Part shown: positions 55,588-64,000 of the stretch, piece after piece | Numbering within the stretch: position 1 is the stretch's first letter | How the letters are laid out: every line of letters starts with the position of its first letter | DNA from: Luteolibacter sp. Y139 | GTDB taxonomy: Bacteria; Verrucomicrobiota; Verrucomicrobiia; Verrucomicrobiales; Akkermansiaceae | Length of the DNA stretch: 64,000 nucleotides | Direction: 5' to 3' | NCBI RefSeq assembly: GCF_038066715.1 | Contig: NZ_JBBUKT010000001.1 | Coordinates: 744,001 to 808,000 of the forward strand | Notes under the pieces: model-generated | What the model saw: the letters and a program-made list of their open reading frames with translations, nothing else | Told to the model about the DNA's origin: nothing | Databases searched by the model: none | Program-made: the position numbers and the translations under genes

Positions 55588-55616
55588 CCGCCAACGCGGC
55601 GGAAAAAACCGCATAG
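55588..55616 (+). promoter_or_regulatory. Second copy of the bipartite promoter-like motif
   Basis: CCGCCAACGCG at 55588-55598 and CCGCATAG at 55609-55616, spaced ten bases apart, identical to the copy at 51560-51588. It lies 64 bases before the start of the subtilisin-like gene. Confidence 0.55.
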
Positions 55617-55679
55617 GGATGAATTGAAGGCCCGTGGGCGAACTCCTCGCCCCGGTCCCCTCCTTCAATTCCCCTCTCC

Positions 55680-58600
55680 ATGAAAAAGCCCCTCCGCCTC
55701 GGGCTGGTTCTCGCCAGCTCTCTCCTGCTCTTCATCCTGCTTCGTCGCGAAACCGACGATGCCACCCAAGCCAAACCTTCACTCCCCACCAAGGTCACGG
55801 CAATCCGTCCCGAAAAGAAGACAAATGGCACCACACCGCCAGCCGACGAAAAGGTCGCCGACGCACCTGCGGGAGAAGTGATGGAAGAACCCGCGCCCCC
55901 TCTCCCCGCGCCCCCGCCCGCACCCGGCCTCATTCCCCTCCAGAACCCTCCCGCAAAGCAGTTCGACCCCCGCTTCGTCCAGCCTGCTACTCGCATGGGC
56001 CTCTTCGGTGTCCGCGACGAAGCGACCCTCCGCCAGATCGCCGAACAAGACGCCGCCGCCTCCGCCGACAAGGCCGCCGCGATCGCTTGGGCCAAGGCAA
56101 ACGGCTGGCCGGTCAAAGGAAAGAAGCAGGACGGCGGGGACTTCGAACTCATGCGCCTGAACGAGCAAGGACTCCCCGCCTACTACGAGACCGACAACTC
56201 GAACGCCCGCATTTCCCACAATGTCGAGCCGCTGACCCAGTTCGGCGGCCCGCCCGGCGGCGTCACCATTAACCTGAGCGGTTACACATGGCTGGCGGGA
56301 ATGTGGGAAAGCGGACCCCCGCGGCTCAGCCACCAAGAGTTCAATGATTTCCCCGGCCGCGTGGTCTATGCGGAAACAGGCTCCACAGGAGACGTGTTGT
56401 TCGCGCCCACCACCCACGCGACTCACGTCATGGGCACCATCCTCGGCAATGGCTTCGTCGATGACCACGCACGGGGGATGGCATGGCGCGCCTCCGCGAA
56501 ATGCTACGGTTGGAACAGCGACGATTTCGAAATGCGCGGCTACTGCGCAACTGCTACCAACCAGCCGTCGAAGCTTTACGTCTCCAACCACTCCTACGGC
56601 GTGCCTACCGGCTGGCTCCAGTATCCCAAGGATCACGCCACGAGAGCGAACCTCTACTACTGGGGTGGCAGTAACGGCGCCGCCGAAGCCGCGCAGTTCG
56701 GCAAATACTCCAATAGCTGCAGGGAACGCGACATCACCTGTCGGGTGACGCCCTATCACCTCCCCTTCTTTGCGGCTGGCAACGAACGGGGCGACAAGCC
56801 CCCCAATGGCGCAACGATCTATTTCTTCGTGCCGAACGGCAGTGGCGGTTATGTCGAGACGTCGGGCACTTGGCCCAATGCCTCGGCACCGGCCGTCGAC
56901 GGCAGCGTCGATGGCGGCTACGATACCCTCCCCGACAACGGTAATGCCAAAAATGTGATGGCCGTCGGCAGCATGCTGGACGCGGTCTCGAATGGCAGCC
57001 GCTCGACCAGCGTGGGCATGAGCAGCTTCTCCAGCTACGGCCCCACCGATGACGGTCGCATCAAGCCGGACATCGTCGCCAATGGACAGGACGTGCTTTC
57101 CGCCTCGGACGCCAGCGACACCGCCACCGCGACTCTGTCCGGCACCAGCATGGCCACGCCCGGCGCGACCGGCACCGCCTTGCTGATGCATGAGCATTAT
57201 CGCGACATGACCGGCCAGTATCTCCGCGCCAGCACCCTGAAGGCGCTGATGATCCACACCGCCACCGACGTCCAGGCCCCGGGCCCAGACTACGCCTCGG
57301 GCTGGGGACTCATCGATGCCTGGGCCGGAGCCAATCACATCGACCTCCATGCCTCGGAACCCGGCGGCTACCACATCGTCGAAGGGGTGTTATCGCAGAA
57401 CTCACGCGAGTTCCGCGTCACCTTCACCGCCACCGGTTTGATCAAGGCCACGCTCGCGTGGACCGATCCCGAAGGTACCGCCCAGTCCGGCCTCGATAAC
57501 CGGACGAAGGTACTGGTGAACGATCTCGACCTCACCCTTCGCGCGCCTGACGGGACGATCTATCGTTCGCCGGAACTCGATCCTACCAATCCCACCGCCG
57601 CCCCGGTCTACAATGGCAACACGAGGGACAACGTGGAAATGATCGGCGGCTTCCCGCTTCAGCTGATCCCCGGCTTGCCCGGCACCTATGAACTGTCAGT
57701 CACCTACAAGGGCTCCCTGACCGAGCCCGACCCACTCGAGCCTACCAACCTCAAGCAGGCCTTCTCCCTCATGCTCCAGGGCAATGTCGCAAACACCTCC
57801 GGCACCATCGCCGAAGCCATCGACAAACCCGACCGCAGCTTCACCAAGCAAGCCGCCGCCACCGCCTCGTTCGCATGGCAAAGCTCGGGCGGCGCCACCG
57901 GCGGCGACCGTGCCGTGAACCTCGCCATCGGCAATAGCCAGTCCGCCGGCTTCGAGACCGTCGTCACCGGCCCGGTCACTGTCAGCTTCGACTGGGGCGT
58001 CAGCTCGGAAGCCACCTACGACTTCCTGCGCTTCTACAGCGATGGCGTGAAGCAGCAGGAAATCTCCGGCAGCGTCGCCACCACTTCCATCTCCTACAAT
58101 GTCCCCGCAGGCACCCACACGCTACGCTGGGCCTATGAGAAGGACGGTTCCCAGACCGCAGGTTCGGACCAGGGATGGATCGACAATCTGGAGTTCAACA
58201 GTCTCCCCGAGGCGATGGACAATCTCCCCTACACCTTCACCGAACCCACCGGCTCCGCCGCGCCGTGGAGTCTCCTGAATGCCTCCAGCGTCCCCACCGG
58301 CGATGTCGCCAAATCGGCCGAAATCAACGCGGGACAGCGCTCCGACATGGAAACTATCATCCAGGGTCCGGCCTTGGTGCGCTTCCGCATGGTCCAGACG
58401 GCAGCCAATGGCGAGTTGCGAGCCCAATGGGGTCCGAACCTTTCCCGCTCCATCCTGCACGGCGCGGGCAACGTTTGGAAAACCTACTCCATCGAACTCG
58501 ATTCCGGCCCGCAGACCGTACGCTGGTCATGGTACAAGCCCATCACTCAAGCTGGCAATGGCTACGCCGATGAACTCGTTGTCATCCCCTTGCCCTCCAG

Positions 58601-60188
58601 TCTCCGCGACGCCGCCGATCTCCCGGTGAATGCCTCGAACCTCGTCGTCGAAAACTACGCCGATGCCCCATGGCAGTCCGATGCCTCGGACGCCGCCCCC
58701 TCCGGCCGCGGCGGCGAACGCGGCACCAGCTCCATCCACACCGTCTACACTGCAGGTGCTAACAACGACACCGCCATCCGCTTCCCCATCATCAGCAATG
58801 GCGGCGGCACCGTCTCCTTCTGGTGGCAAGCCAGCGGCTCGGTCGGCGGCAATCTCTCGCTTCAGATCCGCACCACCACCAATGGCAGCTTCGTCCAGGC
58901 CGGCCCCTCCGTCGGCCCGCGCAAGATCACCGCAATCCCCGGCGGCACCCCATGGCAGCAGGTCCACATTGAAATCCCTCCCGGCTACGCCGAACTCCGC
59001 TTCCTCTACACCGCCTCGGGCACGGCCGGCCAAGGCTGGATCGATCAGATCGAGTTCCAGGAAGGCATCATGCATCCCGCGCGCGGCCTCGACCGCTGGG
59101 GATCGCGCTGGGAGACCTATGGCGATGCACCGTGGGGCGCGATCAATGACACCACCAACGGCGGCATCGATAGCACTTCGCACAGTCCCATCGGCAACAA
59201 CCAGAGCACCAGCCTGACAACCACCGTCACCGGCCCCAAGAAGCTCTTCTTCCACTGGAAGGTGGATAGCGAGACCAACTACGACTTCCTCCGCTTCGAA
59301 ATGGACGGCGAGAATGCCGCGGCACCGATCTCCGGCCAGAACGGCGGATGGAGACCCGTCGTCGTCAACATTCCCGCCGGCACTCACTCCCTGCGCTGGT
59401 TCTATCAAAAGGACTCCTCCCAGAGCATCGGCCAGGACCGCGGCTGGATCGACAAGGTCTGCATCTTGCGTCCCGACTTCGGCGTCAGCAATCCGCGGCC
59501 TGACCCCAACGGAGCCTACGTCATCGTCCCCATGCGCAAGGACCCTACCGCCGGATTCTTCCTCGAGCGCAGCACGGACCTCATCCACTGGGAGTTCACT
59601 GGCTACAATGGCATGATCGACCCGCGATTCACCGATGTGAACGTCATCGTTTCCCACACCGGCGTGAAGACCTTCTATCGCGCCCGCTTCGAGCCGGAGA
59701 TGATCCAAACCATCGAGAATGCCGGCTTCGAGCTGCCTGCCGCTTCGCCGAATACCTTCTGGAATGATGCTCCCGGCTGGGGTCCTGACGGCGATGCCTT
59801 CACCGCGACGTCGTTCGAAAACATCCCGAACTTCGCCGCCGGCGGAGCCCAGCATCTCAGCATCGCCGCCGGCTCCTTCAGCGAGATGAAGGGCACCTTC
59901 CTCGGCTATCGCGGCGTCCACTCGATCACCGCCGCCATCGGCAATCGCAGCGGCTTCACCCAGCCCGGCAATCTCTCCAGCGTCGTCCTCATCAGCGGCG
60001 CCGAGCTTTCCCGCATGGCCGTTGGAGCAGCCGCCATCCCTGCCGGAAACTGGTCACGCTCCATGCCCGCTTCCTTCGATAGCTTCGAGACCAACCTCGA
60101 CGCCGCCTACTCCTACAAGGTCCGCCTCGAAAGCACCGGCAACCGCTCGTTCTTCGACGACGTGCAAGTCGTGACAGAACCTCAGTAA
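55680..60188 (+). CDS. Large secreted subtilisin-like serine protease (S8)
   Basis: The 1502-residue protein has an N-terminal anchor or signal (LRLGLVLASSLLLFILL). The S8 domain spans about 170-560: HATHVMGTILGNG holds the His, NHSYG and FAAGNE the oxyanion Asn region, and SGTSMATPGATGTALL the Ser. At the expected Asp position the motif reads MWESGPPRLSHQEF, with Glu in place of Asp. A P-like beta-sandwich (VTFTATGLIKATLAWTDPEG) follows, then several repeated jelly-roll modules with GPVTVSFDWGVSSEATYDFLRF and GWIDNLEF, and a final C-terminal binding-type domain. It is preceded by the motif at 55588 and may be an ECF target. Confidence 0.88.
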   Translation: MKKPLRLGLVLASSLLLFILLRRETDDATQAKPSLPTKVTAIRPEKKTNGTTPPADEKVADAPAGEVMEEPAPPLPAPPPAPGLIPLQNPPAKQFDPRFVQPATRMGLFGVRDEATLRQIAEQDAAASADKAAAIAWAKANGWPVKGKKQDGGDFELMRLNEQGLPAYYETDNSNARISHNVEPLTQFGGPPGGVTINLSGYTWLAGMWESGPPRLSHQEFNDFPGRVVYAETGSTGDVLFAPTTHATHVMGTILGNGFVDDHARGMAWRASAKCYGWNSDDFEMRGYCATATNQPSKLYVSNHSYGVPTGWLQYPKDHATRANLYYWGGSNGAAEAAQFGKYSNSCRERDITCRVTPYHLPFFAAGNERGDKPPNGATIYFFVPNGSGGYVETSGTWPNASAPAVDGSVDGGYDTLPDNGNAKNVMAVGSMLDAVSNGSRSTSVGMSSFSSYGPTDDGRIKPDIVANGQDVLSASDASDTATATLSGTSMATPGATGTALLMHEHYRDMTGQYLRASTLKALMIHTATDVQAPGPDYASGWGLIDAWAGANHIDLHASEPGGYHIVEGVLSQNSREFRVTFTATGLIKATLAWTDPEGTAQSGLDNRTKVLVNDLDLTLRAPDGTIYRSPELDPTNPTAAPVYNGNTRDNVEMIGGFPLQLIPGLPGTYELSVTYKGSLTEPDPLEPTNLKQAFSLMLQGNVANTSGTIAEAIDKPDRSFTKQAAATASFAWQSSGGATGGDRAVNLAIGNSQSAGFETVVTGPVTVSFDWGVSSEATYDFLRFYSDGVKQQEISGSVATTSISYNVPAGTHTLRWAYEKDGSQTAGSDQGWIDNLEFNSLPEAMDNLPYTFTEPTGSAAPWSLLNASSVPTGDVAKSAEINAGQRSDMETIIQGPALVRFRMVQTAANGELRAQWGPNLSRSILHGAGNVWKTYSIELDSGPQTVRWSWYKPITQAGNGYADELVVIPLPSSLRDAADLPVNASNLVVENYADAPWQSDASDAAPSGRGGERGTSSIHTVYTAGANNDTAIRFPIISNGGGTVSFWWQASGSVGGNLSLQIRTTTNGSFVQAGPSVGPRKITAIPGGTPWQQVHIEIPPGYAELRFLYTASGTAGQGWIDQIEFQEGIMHPARGLDRWGSRWETYGDAPWGAINDTTNGGIDSTSHSPIGNNQSTSLTTTVTGPKKLFFHWKVDSETNYDFLRFEMDGENAAAPISGQNGGWRPVVVNIPAGTHSLRWFYQKDSSQSIGQDRGWIDKVCILRPDFGVSNPRPDPNGAYVIVPMRKDPTAGFFLERSTDLIHWEFTGYNGMIDPRFTDVNVIVSHTGVKTFYRARFEPEMIQTIENAGFELPAASPNTFWNDAPGWGPDGDAFTATSFENIPNFAAGGAQHLSIAAGSFSEMKGTFLGYRGVHSITAAIGNRSGFTQPGNLSSVVLISGAELSRMAVGAAAIPAGNWSRSMPASFDSFETNLDAAYSYKVRLESTGNRSFFDDVQVVTEPQ

Positions 60189-60208
60189 GTAAGATCCCCC
60201 TCCCGGCT

Positions 60209-60240
60209 CCGCGGTTCCGGCCCTCCCTCCGGGACCGCGG
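60209..60240. terminator. GC-rich hairpin between convergent genes
   Basis: CCGCGGTTCCGG (60209-60220) pairs with CCGGGACCGCGG (60229-60240) with one mismatch around an 8-base loop. No T-run follows, so it is a stem-loop that may aid termination of the protease gene or of the converging MBL gene. Confidence 0.55.
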
Positions 60241-60247
60241 GGCAAAC

Positions 60248-61174
60248 TCACCACTCGATCCCTACCCCCTCTTCCGGAATAAGGATCTTCTCACTGATCC
60301 CAAGCCGGTCTGCCTCCATCAGCAACCGCTCCACCGGTTCACCGATCGGCTCATTGCCAAGCGGAAAGGTCCCATAGTGCATCGGGATCATCACCTTCGC
60401 TCCGATCTCCGCGAAGGCTCTAACAGCCTCCTCGGGATTCATGTGCACGTCACGACCGCTCGGCGCGTCGTAGGCGCCGATCGGCATCAGCGCGACATCG
60501 ATGTTAGGCAAACGCCGCCCGATCTCCGCGAACCCATCGAACCACGCGCTGTCACCGCAGTGGAACACGCTCTTGCCACCGGACTCGATGAGATAGCCCC
60601 CATAGTCTCGATGGATATCGTGAATGTAGCGCGCCCCCCAGTGATGGCTCGGCGTGTGGATCACATTGAGACTGTTGAACTCGAAGTGATCCCACACCTT
60701 CACCTCATGCACCGCGGGAAAGCCCAGCCGCCTCACCAGACTCCCGCTGCCTCGCGGCACGATGATGCCACCGCGCGCCCGCAGCACCTTCAGGCTCGGC
60801 TTGTGAAGATGATCGAAGTGCGCATGGCTCACCGCCACCAGATCCAGCTCCGGAATCGCCCTCAGCGGCAGCCCCGGTTCGCGCAGCCGCTTCACAAAGC
60901 CGTGCCAGCGCGCCCAGTTCGGATCCACCATCACCGAGTGATCGGCGAATTGCAGCAGGAAGGACGCGTGGCCGATCCACGTGACCCGCACGCAGCCGTT
61001 CTCCGGCACGCTCAGGACAGGGTCCTGTTCCGCGCCGCCCCGCTTGGAAAACATCCCGGGAACGATGCGATGGCGGAAGAACTTGTAGTTCCGCGCCGGC
61101 CAACCTTTCTGCGGCAACAGCCCGGAATAGTGGGCCGTCACCTGACCGGTCTTCGGATGTCTTTTCCTCGGCAT
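60248..61174 (-). CDS. Metallo-beta-lactamase-fold hydrolase (NAPE-PLD/UlaG-like)
   Basis: The 308-residue protein has WIGHASFLLQFADHSVMVDP, the metal-binding SHAHFDHLHKPSL (HxHxDH), HCGDSAWFDGF and a C-terminal PMHYGTFPLG with the last His. This set matches the N-acyl-phosphatidylethanolamine phospholipase D-like branch of the MBL superfamily, which is two-zinc. Bacterial members hydrolyse varied phosphodiesters or lactones, so the substrate is open. It is a stand-alone gene between the protease and pyrF. Confidence 0.88.
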   Translation of the reverse strand: MPRKRHPKTGQVTAHYSGLLPQKGWPARNYKFFRHRIVPGMFSKRGGAEQDPVLSVPENGCVRVTWIGHASFLLQFADHSVMVDPNWARWHGFVKRLREPGLPLRAIPELDLVAVSHAHFDHLHKPSLKVLRARGGIIVPRGSGSLVRRLGFPAVHEVKVWDHFEFNSLNVIHTPSHHWGARYIHDIHRDYGGYLIESGGKSVFHCGDSAWFDGFAEIGRRLPNIDVALMPIGAYDAPSGRDVHMNPEEAVRAFAEIGAKVMIPMHYGTFPLGNEPIGEPVERLLMEADRLGISEKILIPEEGVGIEW

Positions 61175-61208
61175 CAGTTTGCCACCCTAACCTCAGGTTC
61201 CTACGGAG

Positions 61209-61988
61209 TCACGCGACCGCTTCTTCATACGCCTGCGAAATTCTCGCAGCCCATGAAACCGCACGCTCGCCGTAGCTGCTCCCGTCATCGGCATACAGGA
61301 TACCGCGGGAAACATTGATCACATCCGGCGCGGTTCGCGCGGCAGCAGCCAGCGAGGCAAGATCACCCCCCTGAGCACCCAGCCCCGGCACCAGCAGCGG
61401 TGCATCCGGAATCTTCGCCAGCACACCTGACGCATTCGTCAAGCCCACCACATACCCGACATCCGTCGGCAGCCCCTTCGCCCGCTCGCCGAGCGCGGTC
61501 ACCAATTCGAACACCGAGCGACCATCCGCCAGCGTCTGCCGTTGGAAATCCGCCGACCCGGCATTCGAAGTCACCGCCAGCAAATAGATCCCCTTCCCTT
61601 CCCAACCCAGGAACGGCTCGATCGAATCATAGCCGAGGAAAGGATTCAGCGTCACCGCATCCACCTTCCAGTGCGCGAAATAACTATGAGCATAGTACTT
61701 CTGCGTCTCACCGATGTCGCTGCGTTTCGCATCCAGGATCACCGGCACCTCGGACGGCATCTCGCCCAGCAGCTTCTCCAGGATCTCGATCCCCCGCAGC
61801 CCCATCGCCTCAAAGTAGGCCATGTTCGGCTTGAAGGCCGCAGCCTTCTCCCAGGTCTCATCCACCACCCGCTTCAGGAAATCCGGCACCGCCTCGATTC
61901 CTCCCTCACCCGGCCGGGGATCCAGACCCACACAAAGGCGGGACCCGGTCGCCGCAATCCTCGCCTGCAAACGTTCGCGGTAGCGCAT
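61209..61988 (-). CDS. pyrF: Orotidine 5'-phosphate decarboxylase (PyrF, type 2)
   Basis: ATG 61988 gives a 259-residue protein with the type 2 layout: RLCVGLDPRP, FKPNMAYFEAMG, the catalytic LDAKRSDIGETQKYYA with its Asp-Lys-Asp network, TLNPFLGYDSIEPF, and VGLTNASGV. It performs the last step of de novo UMP synthesis. The open frame extends 30 codons upstream, but without family sequence. It is a leftward gene 34 bases from the MBL hydrolase gene. Confidence 0.94.
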   Translation of the reverse strand: MRYRERLQARIAATGSRLCVGLDPRPGEGGIEAVPDFLKRVVDETWEKAAAFKPNMAYFEAMGLRGIEILEKLLGEMPSEVPVILDAKRSDIGETQKYYAHSYFAHWKVDAVTLNPFLGYDSIEPFLGWEGKGIYLLAVTSNAGSADFQRQTLADGRSVFELVTALGERAKGLPTDVGYVVGLTNASGVLAKIPDAPLLVPGLGAQGGDLASLAAAARTAPDVINVSRGILYADDGSSYGERAVSWAARISQAYEEAVA

Positions 61989-62098
61989 GCCCGGGTTGTA
62001 GCACCGCAGCCCGCCGCGGCAACCCCCGACCCACGCCATCCCACAGGCCCCGAAATTCCGGACTCGCCAGCGGGACATCGACCCGGTAGAAATACTTA

Positions 62099-62512
62099 AT
62101 GATCCTGAAATATTTGACTATCTTCAGTTTCATCGCTGCCCTCCCGGCGGCACCTGTCGGTCGCGAGACCCTGCCATGGCAGGCGCTCGACGACACGGAG
62201 CTCATGCGCTTCGCAAAGCAACTCGGCGACCGCTTCGATCCCGAGGAAATCTTCGGCACCCCGGCCATGTCCCGCACCGATGGCGTGCGGGTCCGCCTCT
62301 ACCCGAAGGGCACCGACGAACTGCTCGTCGTCGAGACCGTCCCCGGAAACAAGGAGTCTCCCCAGTTGGAGCACTTCCGCGCCATCCGCCTGAAACGGGC
62401 CTTCGAGGGAAAAATCGCCGGCATGGAAGCCGGCACCATCCAGACGATCTGGGAAATCTCCATGAATCCCAAACCCGCCCCGGAGAACTTGCTCCAGCGC
62501 CTCCTCAAGTAA
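62099..62512 (+). CDS. Small exported protein of unknown function
   Basis: The 137-residue protein starts MILKYLTIFSFIAALPAAPVG, a short signal peptide. The mature part (LPWQALDDTELMRFAKQLGDRFDPEEIFG, VETVPGNKESPQLEHFRAIRLKRA) is a mixed alpha/beta domain, with no known motif. It stands between pyrF and the DoxX-like gene, divergent from the first and convergent with the second. Codon use is like its neighbours, so it is likely real. Confidence 0.65.
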   Translation: MILKYLTIFSFIAALPAAPVGRETLPWQALDDTELMRFAKQLGDRFDPEEIFGTPAMSRTDGVRVRLYPKGTDELLVVETVPGNKESPQLEHFRAIRLKRAFEGKIAGMEAGTIQTIWEISMNPKPAPENLLQRLLK

Positions 62513-62520
62513 CCCGCCGC

Positions 62521-63006
62521 TCAGCCCGGCAGCTTCATCTTCGTCCCGCCGAAAACGTGGCCATTCCCCCGCCGGCCGATCCACCAGATGATCAGGATCG
62601 CCAGCCAGTAGCCGCCGAATTCCACGAATTTCATCGTGTAGTTCATCGGCGAGCCATCCGCGTTCCCGTGGCAGCCGCAGGCGATGTTCAGCCCCTTGCT
62701 CCACGCATGGCCGACGCCGATCGCAAAAAACGCCACCAGTCCCGCCAAGGCCCACAGCGCCCCGCGCTTCCACAGCCCCAGAATCAGGCAGGCCCCCACC
62801 ACCATCTCCACCCACGGGATCGTGTAGGCGACCACCGCATCCCACGGCGCATAGACGATGCGGTAGTTCCCCACCGCCCGCGTGAACTCCGCCAGCCCCG
62901 TGTGGAACACCTTCTCCCACCCGCTCCACGCGAAATATCCCCCCAGCGCGACGCGCAAGGCGAGCGCGACCCAAGGGGCGATTTCGTTGGATTTACGGGA
63001 TGCCAC
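62521..63006 (-). CDS. DoxX/MauE-family membrane protein
   Basis: The 161-residue protein has four membrane helices (ALRVALGGYFAWSGWEKV, AYTIPWVEMVVGACLILGLW, GALWALAGLVAFFAIGVG, GGYWLAILIIWWIG) and the family pattern W-S-G-W-EKV with a central PWVE, as in MauE/DoxX proteins. It also has CGCHG between helices 3 and 4, where MauE-like proteins have a redox-active cysteine pair. Such proteins support thiol or quinone redox chemistry and disulfide maturation. Not tied to a clear operon here. Confidence 0.8.
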   Translation of the reverse strand: MASRKSNEIAPWVALALRVALGGYFAWSGWEKVFHTGLAEFTRAVGNYRIVYAPWDAVVAYTIPWVEMVVGACLILGLWKRGALWALAGLVAFFAIGVGHAWSKGLNIACGCHGNADGSPMNYTMKFVEFGGYWLAILIIWWIGRRGNGHVFGGTKMKLPG

Positions 63007-63089
63007 GGCGGGGCCTTTAGCTTAAATTGACCTTCAAGCCAAGCTCAAAGCTTGCAATCTGCCCATGCAACCCGGCACTCCCGGGTCCC

Positions 63090-64000
63090 TCAGGGCTTGA
63101 AAACGAAGCACAGGTAGCTCGTCGCCGCCATCTCTTCCACCCGCATCCGCCGCGGCTTGTCTCTGCCGGTCCAGCTCTCCAGGAACAACACCTCCTTCCG
63201 CTCCGGATTGTAGCCCACCACCACCGAGGCATGCAGAGGCGCGCTCTCCGTCGGCCAGGTCGCCCGCTCCGCCGCATTCGCCGGATCCGGCAAGGTCGCC
63301 GCAGGATCACGCGACAGCTGCCGCATGAACCGAGTGTGCAGCTCATTCCGCTCAAACGAAAACCGCCGCCAAACAATCACCGGCATCCCCTGCGAAATCG
63401 CCCGCGCGGCCGCGGCACCATCGAACTTCGTCGTCCGGTCCAGCCCCAGTCCCGCCTCCGCCGCCACCGCGTGATACACCTTCACCAGGTTCGCCCCATC
63501 CGCGCGCCCGGTATTCTGGAACCCCGCCGCCACCGCCAGCCAGTCCTCGTCGAGGTGCAGCCCGAAATGACGGGCCGCCATCGCCAGGCTATTCAGCCCG
63601 CAATACGGCCGATACCCCTGCGGAATCGGCTGCAAATCCGCCAGGCTCACCGTCCCATCCTCCCCGTGGGTCACGGTCTTGGCCAGCTTCGCCAAATGAT
63701 CCCGCTCCGGCAGCGCCGCGATCGCCGGGTCCAGCCACTGGTCCGACTCCTCCACCGCGATGCTCACCCGCAGCAGCCGGTTGTTTGCCGCCAGCAGCCG
63801 CACGTGCTTCCCCTCCTTCTGCCACTCCTCCACCGGCATCTTCAGCCCCCGCGTCCGCCCGATCTTCGCCTCCACCGGCTTCGTATTCCCACAGGACGCC
63901 GCGATCGCCGTCCGCAGATCCGCGTGCGCATCCGTATAAATTTTCGCGAATTCCTCCTGCTTCGCCGCCATCCGCACCTCCACCTCCTTGCGCGTCTCCC
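63090..64000 (-). CDS. C39-like cysteine peptidase domain protein (partial)
   Basis: The frame is open from the window edge to a stop at 63090, so the N-terminus may be missing; the first Met in view is at about 63971. It contains a papain-fold C39-like domain: PYCGLNSLAMAARHFG (nucleophile Cys), NTGRADGANLVKVYHAV, MPVIVWRRF and LHASVVVGYNPERKEVLFLESWTG (His and Asn/Asp region). An N-terminal segment (AKIGRTRGLKMPVEEWQKE) resembles a low-complexity cytosolic or periplasmic part. It could be a peptidase or a non-cleaving relative. It lies 83 bases upstream of the DoxX-like gene. Confidence 0.75.
   Translation of the reverse strand, partial: ETRKEVEVRMAAKQEEFAKIYTDAHADLRTAIAASCGNTKPVEAKIGRTRGLKMPVEEWQKEGKHVRLLAANNRLLRVSIAVEESDQWLDPAIAALPERDHLAKLAKTVTHGEDGTVSLADLQPIPQGYRPYCGLNSLAMAARHFGLHLDEDWLAVAAGFQNTGRADGANLVKVYHAVAAEAGLGLDRTTKFDGAAAARAISQGMPVIVWRRFSFERNELHTRFMRQLSRDPAATLPDPANAAERATWPTESAPLHASVVVGYNPERKEVLFLESWTGRDKPRRMRVEEMAATSYLCFVFKP

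Noticed and set aside
58527-59921. 464-codon antisense frame opposite the protease C-terminus
   Set aside because: It mirrors the repeated jelly-roll modules of the protease and has no family sequence.

Overview
The window is high-GC DNA from a Gram-negative heterotroph, most likely a Verrucomicrobiota member of the Luteolibacter/Verrucomicrobiaceae type. This rests on the mix of autotransporter-associated beta-strand proteins, an ECF sigma factor followed by a Ser/Thr kinase with beta-propeller repeats, Tat-exported Gfo/Idh/MocA and glycoside hydrolase proteins, a DUF5069 protein, and helical-repeat proteins in several paralogous copies. I ran no taxonomic search. Shine-Dalgarno sites are mostly weak; the hpf gene is an exception. 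TTA leucine codons are rare and occur almost only inside a TGTTAG context.

Layout: 1-7010 holds secreted polysaccharide-related proteins (GH89 alpha-N-acetylglucosaminidase, a 1342-residue beta-strand repeat protein) and 7181-8272 a divergent GntR/LacI-like regulator. 8269-12229 carries lipA and a leftward lipid cluster (fabG, ACP, LPG-flippase-like membrane protein, patatin). 12289-15497 has two translationally coupled helical-repeat paralogs; a third lies at 40609-42201. 15573-19035 is a sugar-acid operon (RbsD/FucU, TIM-barrel isomerase, dehydrogenase, gluconokinase) with a divergent FadR-type regulator. 19079-23737 holds an amber-interrupted glycosidase-like gene, a lipoprotein aminopeptidase, DUF5069 and a Gfo/Idh/MocA oxidoreductase.

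The most interesting locus is 23751-30794, an RNA-repair island: rtcR (sigma-54 activator with a CARF sensor) runs leftward. Divergent from it, behind a near-perfect -24/-12 promoter, are rsr (Ro60/TROVE protein), an array of eight Y-RNA-like hairpin genes (27178-28189), rtcB (RNA ligase) and rtcA (RNA 3'-phosphate cyclase). Every RNA unit has a closing stem and a conserved Ro-binding-type internal region. Four also carry a circularly permuted tRNA mimic (T-arm, capped acceptor stem, D-arm in that order), one has a T-arm and a GCAA-capped stem without a D-arm, and three have short or divergent inserts. The enterobacterial rsr-yrl-rtcBA arrangement is known with one or two Y RNAs; eight diversified units in tandem are unusual.

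The right part holds a HAD phosphatase, long-form HPF, AddAB-like helicase-nucleases, a YyaL-type protein, a cysteine desulfurase, cardiolipin synthase, an MscS channel with a C-terminal cyclic-nucleotide domain beside a frameshifted stand-alone cNMP-binding protein, the ECF sigma/kinase pair, two very large secreted proteins preceded by the same bipartite promoter-like motif, an MBL hydrolase, pyrF, two small proteins, and a C39-like peptidase cut by the window edge.
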